From NCBI RefSeq assembly GCF_034670185.1, contig NZ_JAXMNY010000004.1:186001-250000 (forward strand): a stretch of DNA of 64,000 nt, written 5' to 3'. The number at the start of each line of letters is the position of its first letter. Position 1 is the stretch's first letter. The notes under the pieces are model-generated. The model did not search any database. It was not told the DNA's origin and saw nothing but the letters and a program-made list of their open reading frames with translations. The stretch comes from Nisaea sp. (GTDB lineage: Bacteria > Pseudomonadota > Alphaproteobacteria > Thalassobaculales > Thalassobaculaceae). This document shows, piece by piece, positions 59,645-64,000 of this stretch. The translations under genes and the position numbers were made by a program.

Positions 59645-60748
59645 ATGAAGTTCCTCGATCAGGCCAAGGTGTTTCTGAAGAGCGGCGACGGCGGCCCCGG
59701 CTGCGTCAGTTTCCGGCGCGAGGCTTTCATCGAATATGGTGGGCCGGACGGTGGCGATGGCGGTCGCGGCGGCGCCGTGGTGCTGGAATGCGTCGACGGC
59801 CTGAACACGTTGATCGACTACCGGTACCAGCAACATTTCAAAGCAGACAGCGGCCGTCCCGGCTCCGGCGGTAACCGCAGCGGCGCAAGCGGCGGCGACT
59901 CCGTGCTGCGCCTGCCGGTCGGCACGCAGGTCCTCGACGACGAGCGCGAGCATGTTATCGCCGATCTGACGAAGGTCGGTGAGCGTATCGTGCTGATGAA
60001 GGGTGGCGACGGCGGCTTCGGCAACGCCCATTACAAAACCTCCACAAACCAGGCTCCACGCAAGTCCCTGCCCGGCTGGCCGGGAGAGGAAATGTGGGTC
60101 TGGCTGCGGCTGAAACTGATCGCCGACGCCGGTCTGATCGGCCTGCCCAATGCCGGGAAATCGACTTTCCTGTCCAGCGTCACGCGGGCCCGCCCGAAGA
60201 TCGCGGATTACCCCTTCACCACATTGCATCCCGGTCTCGGCGTTGCCACGGTCGGCAAGGAAGAATTCGTCATTGCGGATATTCCGGGCCTGATCGAGGG
60301 CGCGTCCGAAGGCGCCGGGCTCGGCCACCGTTTTCTCGGTCATGTCGAGCGCTGCGCCGTGCTGCTGCATCTGGTCGACGCCACTCAAAACGATCCGGCC
60401 GCGGCCTATCGCACCGTGCGCCAGGAGCTTGAGGAATATGGCGGGGGTCTCTCCGACAAACAGGAGATCGTCGCACTTTCCAAGATCGACTCGGTGCCCG
60501 AGGAAGATATCCCGGTGCTGGTCGATATGGTGCAGGAGGAAATCGGCCGCGAGGTGATCACCCTTTCAGCCATATCCGGCGCCGGCCTTGATACCGCGCT
60601 TTCCGCCCTTATCGGACCCGTTCAGGAAGCGCGCCGCGCGCGTAAGGACGCGGCGGCGAAGGACGACACCGACTTCTCCGAGCCCGAAGACGAAACAGAA
60701 GCCTCCGAAGAAACCGGCAAGACTGGAGCCGGCTGGTCTCCCGTATGA
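59645..60748 (+). CDS. obgE: GTPase Obg/CgtA
   Basis: A 367-residue GTPase for late 50S assembly. The Gly-rich OBG domain is residues 1-158 (GDGGPGCVSFRREAF; GGDGGRGG; GGDGGFGNAHYKT). The G domain has G1 GLPNAGKSTFL, G2 region around YPFTTLHPGLG, G3 DIPGLIEGA and G4 ALSKID. The C-terminus is short and acidic; the OCT domain is missing, as often in alphaproteobacteria. Its TGA overlaps the proB ATG. Confidence 0.97.
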   Translation: MKFLDQAKVFLKSGDGGPGCVSFRREAFIEYGGPDGGDGGRGGAVVLECVDGLNTLIDYRYQQHFKADSGRPGSGGNRSGASGGDSVLRLPVGTQVLDDEREHVIADLTKVGERIVLMKGGDGGFGNAHYKTSTNQAPRKSLPGWPGEEMWVWLRLKLIADAGLIGLPNAGKSTFLSSVTRARPKIADYPFTTLHPGLGVATVGKEEFVIADIPGLIEGASEGAGLGHRFLGHVERCAVLLHLVDATQNDPAAAYRTVRQELEEYGGGLSDKQEIVALSKIDSVPEEDIPVLVDMVQEEIGREVITLSAISGAGLDTALSALIGPVQEARRARKDAAAKDDTDFSEPEDETEASEETGKTGAGWSPV

Positions 60749-61890
60749 GTCCCGACGGTGCCGAACACCTGAAGAGTGCCGGTCTGGACGACGCTGAACG
60801 GATCGTCGTCAAGATCGGCTCAGCCCTGCTGGTCGACGAAGACGGCGGTGAGGTCCGGCGCGACTGGCTGAACTCGCTTGCCGACGATATCGCCGAGCTG
60901 AAAGCGCGCGGCAAGCAGGTGCTCGTCGTTTCCTCCGGCGCCATTGCTGTCGGACGGCGCCATCTCGGCCTGCCCAAGGGCGCGCTGAAGCTGGAAGAAA
61001 AGCAGGCCGCCGCCGCGACCGGCCAGATCCGGCTTGCCCATGCCTATCAGGAAGCGCTCGCCCGCCATGGCATTACGGTCGCGCAGATCCTGCTCTCTCC
61101 CGACGATACCGAAGAGCGGCGACGCCACCTGAACGCGCGCTCCACGCTGACCGCGCTGCTCAGCCTCGGTGCGGTGCCCGTGATCAACGAGAACGATACG
61201 GTCGCGACCGAGGAAATCCGGTTCGGGGACAATGACAGGCTCGGCGCCCGCGTCGCCCAGATGGTGAGTGCCGATACGCTGATCCTGCTCTCCGACATCG
61301 ACGGCCTCTATACCGCCGACCCGCGCCGCGACGCCGCCGCCGCTCATATTCCCTTCGTCGAGCTTATCGACGCGGAGATCGAAGCCATGGCCGGAACGGC
61401 CGGCAGCGATCACGCATCAGGCGGCATGGTGACCAAGATCGCCGCCGGGAAGATCGCCACCGCCGCCGGGTGCCGGATGGCCATCGCCAAGGGCTACGCG
61501 CCGCATCCGCTCCGCGCCGTCAGTGAAGGCGCGCCCGTGACCTGGTTCGCGGCAGCGACCACACCGCGCGGTGCCCGCAAGAACTGGATTGCCGGCTCTC
61601 TCACGCCAAAAGGCTCCCTCACACTTGATGAAGGCGCCCTGAAAGCGCTGACCCGTGGCAAGAGCCTGCTCCCGGCGGGTGTCACGGCGGTCGACGGAAG
61701 TTTCGAGCGCGGCGATCTGGTGGAAATCCTCGATCCGGCGGGACGGCCGGTTGCACGCGGGCTTTCGGCCTATAGTGCAGCGGACGCCAAGCTGATCGCC
61801 GGGTACAAATCCCGTGAAATAGAGCGGGTCCTCGGCTACCGTGGCCGGGACGAGCTGGTCCACAGGGACGATCTGGTGCTTGAGCGCTGA
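60745..61890 (+). CDS. proB: Glutamate 5-kinase
   Basis: A 381-residue enzyme for the first step of proline synthesis. The amino-acid-kinase domain (VVKIGSALLVDEDGG; VSSGAIAVGRRHLGL; INENDTVATEEIRFGDNDRL) takes up residues 15-265. A C-terminal PUA domain (about 285-375) is present, as in E. coli. The start overlaps the obgE stop (ATGA). proA follows after 39 bp. Confidence 0.97.
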   Translation: MSPDGAEHLKSAGLDDAERIVVKIGSALLVDEDGGEVRRDWLNSLADDIAELKARGKQVLVVSSGAIAVGRRHLGLPKGALKLEEKQAAAATGQIRLAHAYQEALARHGITVAQILLSPDDTEERRRHLNARSTLTALLSLGAVPVINENDTVATEEIRFGDNDRLGARVAQMVSADTLILLSDIDGLYTADPRRDAAAAHIPFVELIDAEIEAMAGTAGSDHASGGMVTKIAAGKIATAAGCRMAIAKGYAPHPLRAVSEGAPVTWFAAATTPRGARKNWIAGSLTPKGSLTLDEGALKALTRGKSLLPAGVTAVDGSFERGDLVEILDPAGRPVARGLSAYSAADAKLIAGYKSREIERVLGYRGRDELVHRDDLVLER

Positions 61891-61929
61891 CCGGTGCGCA
61901 CCGGAAGAAATTGGGGAGCGAATGGACCG

Positions 61930-63219
61930 ATGGCCATTCTTGAGATCGACAGCGCAGATAACGGCGATATTGCCGGGATGATGTCCAGCCTTGGTGCGGC
62001 CGCGCGTGAAGCCGCGGCCGCTCTGGCCATTGCGACAACGGAACAAAAAAATGCGGCGCTGAAAGGTGCTGCCGAGGCGATCCGTGCCTCCCTGCCGCAA
62101 ATTCTGGAAGAGAACACGAAAGACCTTGATTTCGCGAGAGAAAAAGGCGTTCGCGAGTCCCTGATGGACCGCCTGAAACTGGATGCGGGCCGGATCGAGG
62201 CCATCGCCCAAGGCATGGAAGACGTCGCCGCCCTGCCGGATCCGATCGGCGGTGTGATGGCTGAGTGGGACCGCCCGAACGGGCTGAAAATCGCCCGCGT
62301 CCGGGTGCCCCTCGGCGTCATCGGCATCATTTACGAATCCCGCCCGAACGTGACGGCGGATGCCGGCAGCCTTTGCCTGAAATCCGGTAACGCGGCGATC
62401 CTGCGCGGTGGCTCCGAGAGCTTCCATTCCTCGAACGCGCTGGTCGAGTGCCTGCATCAGGGCCTGAAAGCAGCCGGTCTGCCGGAAGCCGCGGTGCAAT
62501 TGATTCCGACCCGCGACCGGGCGGCGGTCGGCGTGCTGCTGACCATGAACGACACTGTGGACATCATCGTACCCCGCGGCGGCAAGAGCCTGATCGAGCG
62601 GGTGCAGAAGGAAAGCCGGATTCCGGTCATCGCCCATCTCGACGGGGTCTGCCATGTCTATGTCGACGCGGCGGCGGACCCGTCCATGGCGCGCGATATT
62701 GTGCTGAATTCGAAAATGCGCCGGACCAGCGTCTGCGGTTCCGCCGAAACCCTTTTGATCGATGGAAAAGTCGCCGCCGAGCAACTCCCCGGCATCGCCG
62801 CCGCCCTTCAGGAAGCGGGCTGCCAACTCAAGGGCGACGCAGCGGCACGGAAAATCGTTCCGGATATGCAAGAAGCGACGGAAGCCGACTGGTCCACGGA
62901 GTATCTGGACGCCATTCTCTCGATCCGGGTGCTCGATGGTGTGGATGCGGCAATCGACCATATCAACCACTACGGCTCGCACCATACGGACAGCATCGTG
63001 ACCAGTGACGACGCAGCAGCCGCGCGCTTCGCCTCACGCGTAGATAGCGCCATCGTGCTGCATAACGCCTCGACCCAGTTCGCCGACGGCGGCGAATTCG
63101 GCATGGGCGCGGAGATCGGCATCTCGACCGGCAAGTTGCATGCGCGGGGACCGGTCGGGGCGGAGCAGCTGACCAGCTTCAAATATGTCGTGACCGGAAC
63201 CGGCCAGACGCGCCCGTGA
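61930..63219 (+). CDS. proA: Gamma-glutamyl phosphate reductase
   Basis: A 429-residue NADPH-dependent reductase of the second step of proline synthesis. GVIGIIYESRPNVTADAGSLC at about residue 130 and the catalytic cysteine in RRTSVCGSAETLLID (about residue 263) are present. ATG 61930 (MAILEID) is used; a GTG at 61894 would add 12 residues without family similarity. Gene order obgE-proB-proA supports the call. Confidence 0.97.
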   Translation: MAILEIDSADNGDIAGMMSSLGAAAREAAAALAIATTEQKNAALKGAAEAIRASLPQILEENTKDLDFAREKGVRESLMDRLKLDAGRIEAIAQGMEDVAALPDPIGGVMAEWDRPNGLKIARVRVPLGVIGIIYESRPNVTADAGSLCLKSGNAAILRGGSESFHSSNALVECLHQGLKAAGLPEAAVQLIPTRDRAAVGVLLTMNDTVDIIVPRGGKSLIERVQKESRIPVIAHLDGVCHVYVDAAADPSMARDIVLNSKMRRTSVCGSAETLLIDGKVAAEQLPGIAAALQEAGCQLKGDAAARKIVPDMQEATEADWSTEYLDAILSIRVLDGVDAAIDHINHYGSHHTDSIVTSDDAAAARFASRVDSAIVLHNASTQFADGGEFGMGAEIGISTGKLHARGPVGAEQLTSFKYVVTGTGQTRP

Positions 63220-63262
63220 ACGGGCACCTGCGCCAGACGGGCAGCATGTCCGGCACCCTGTC

Positions 63263-63877
63263 ATGATCAAGACCCCCAAGGCCCGTCGCTTCCTGGCCGC
63301 CGCGCGCGGCAAGACCATCGCGGTGATGGGCGGGTCCTTCAACCCTGCGCATAAAGGCCATCTCGACGTCGCGCTCTACGCCCTGCGGAAGCTCAAAGCG
63401 GACGAGGTCTGGTGGATGGTCTCGCCGCAGAACCCGCTAAAAACCGCTGACGGGATGGCGCCTTTCGCCGAGCGCATTGCGTCCGCCGAGCGGCTGGCCC
63501 GGCATCACTCCAGGATCCGTGTCACGGATATCGAGGTTCTGCTCGGCACACAGTTCACAGCCGACACGCTCCGCACCCTGGTCGGCAGCGTCCGGGACGC
63601 CCGGTTCATCTGGGTCATGGGAGCGGATAATCTGGTCAGCTTTCATCACTGGGCTGCATGGCAACAAATCTTCAACAGTGTCGTCATTGCAGTTTTCGAC
63701 CGTCCATCCTATTCTCTAAGGGCCTTGTCGGGCCCGGCGGCCCGCCGTTTTGCCAGGATGCGTATCCGGGAACGTTCCGGGTCGCTGCTTCGCAATCGAC
63801 GGGCACCGGCGTGGGTGTTCTTTCACACCCCGCTTAATCCGTTGTCTGCTACCCGGATCCGGTATGGAACGGGATAG
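63263..63877 (+). CDS. nadD: Nicotinate-nucleotide adenylyltransferase
   Basis: A 204-residue enzyme making NaAD from NaMN. The nucleotidyltransferase motif GGSFNPAHKGHLDVA is at about residues 20-34 and the second motif near the C-terminus is NPLSATRIR (the ISSTxIR-like segment). It lacks the strict Ser-Ser form but keeps TRIR. Downstream of proA by 43 bp. Confidence 0.95.
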   Translation: MIKTPKARRFLAAARGKTIAVMGGSFNPAHKGHLDVALYALRKLKADEVWWMVSPQNPLKTADGMAPFAERIASAERLARHHSRIRVTDIEVLLGTQFTADTLRTLVGSVRDARFIWVMGADNLVSFHHWAAWQQIFNSVVIAVFDRPSYSLRALSGPAARRFARMRIRERSGSLLRNRRAPAWVFFHTPLNPLSATRIRYGTG

Positions 63878-63963
63878 CAGGACAAACGGACGCTATTCCT
63901 GATATATGGCACGCATTGTGGCGCCGTTCCGGATTGACGGGGCTGCATTATTTGATCGGCTTA

Positions 63964-63984
63964 GCGCCTCTGGCGCGAAAGGAG
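63964..63984 (+). promoter_or_regulatory. Ribosome-binding site and small hairpin of the next gene (beyond right edge)
   Basis: GCGCC-TCT-GGCGC (63964-63976) forms a small stem, followed by AAAGGAG (63978-63984). The window ends at 64000. A suitable ATG, GTG or TTG is not seen within the remaining 16 bases; ATA at 63991 is the only start-like triplet at normal spacing. rsfS often follows nadD, but its coding part is not visible. Confidence 0.4.
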
Positions 63985-64000
63985 ACAGTCATACCGAAAA

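Noticed and set aside
1..64000. CRISPR arrays, insertion sequences, phage genes, toxin-antitoxin pairs
   Set aside because: No regularly spaced repeats, transposase or integrase motifs, phage structural genes or paired small toxin/antitoxin genes were found.

Overview
The window looks like chromosomal DNA of a GC-rich alphaproteobacterium. Supporting signs are the gene order rplU-rpmA-obgE-proB-proA-nadD, a PhaR-regulated polyhydroxybutyrate locus, a CyaC-like haem/ferredoxin adenylate cyclase, a TAXI-TRAP transporter and several chemoreceptors. A free-living, motile, possibly marine Rhodospirillales-like bacterium is my inference; nothing in the sequence fixes the genus. I see no phage genes, transposases, integrases or CRISPR arrays.

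Layout. 0-3.3 kb: a minus-strand Gld-type ABC exporter (ATPase, permease, GldG-like auxiliary protein that runs off the left edge). 3.5-11.2 kb: signal transduction, with a membrane/ferredoxin/cyclase fusion, two methyl-accepting chemotaxis proteins, and a divergent AraC regulator and MFS exporter. 11.4-12.6 kb: a lactonase-type metallo-beta-lactamase and an AhpD-like protein. 12.7-18.5 kb: the PHB locus, with phaB and phaA, then an FMN alpha-hydroxy-acid dehydrogenase translationally coupled to a class III-like phaC, which starts inside a phaE-like gene; phaR is divergent. 18.5-31 kb: a mix of a DUF2333 protein, a TVP38 protein, a PAS histidine kinase, a PEP-mutase/ICL-superfamily enzyme, two flavin oxidoreductases, a TMADH-like flavoenzyme, a DUF599 protein, serA, a PAS protein and a VOC protein. 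31.3-32.5 kb: a cyclopropane fatty acid synthase. 32.5-38.5 kb: a catabolic gene set (hydantoinase B and A, Asp/Glu-racemase-like enzyme, class V aminotransferase). 38.6-44 kb: an orphan protein, a hybrid histidine kinase with response regulator, and a TPR sulfotransferase. 44.2-47.5 kb: a TAXI-TRAP importer with an internal terminator. 47.8-57.7 kb: a TPP enzyme, an SDR, and a glycan-type cluster (FkbM methyltransferase, FkbM-GT61 fusion, B12/radical SAM enzyme, glycosyltransferase). 57.9-64 kb: tRNA-Ser(CGA), a DUF1801 protein, and the rplU-rpmA-obgE-proB-proA-nadD housekeeping block.

Most unusual structure. A 42-bp perfect direct repeat made of the first 26 nt of tRNA-Ser(CGA) and its upstream DNA lies at 47564-47605 and again at the intact tRNA (57961-58002). 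It brackets about 10.4 kb with the glycan genes. The left copy is joined to a decayed 5' end of a second sulfotransferase gene. This is what an old insertion or recombination scar next to a tRNA looks like. A second point of interest is the 236-bp out-of-frame overlap of phaE-like and phaC, where phaC has its own Shine-Dalgarno sequence and GTG start inside the upstream gene. Others are a TMADH-family enzyme with one cluster cysteine replaced by alanine, and two unrelated genes whose TTG starts overlap tiny ATG reading frames.
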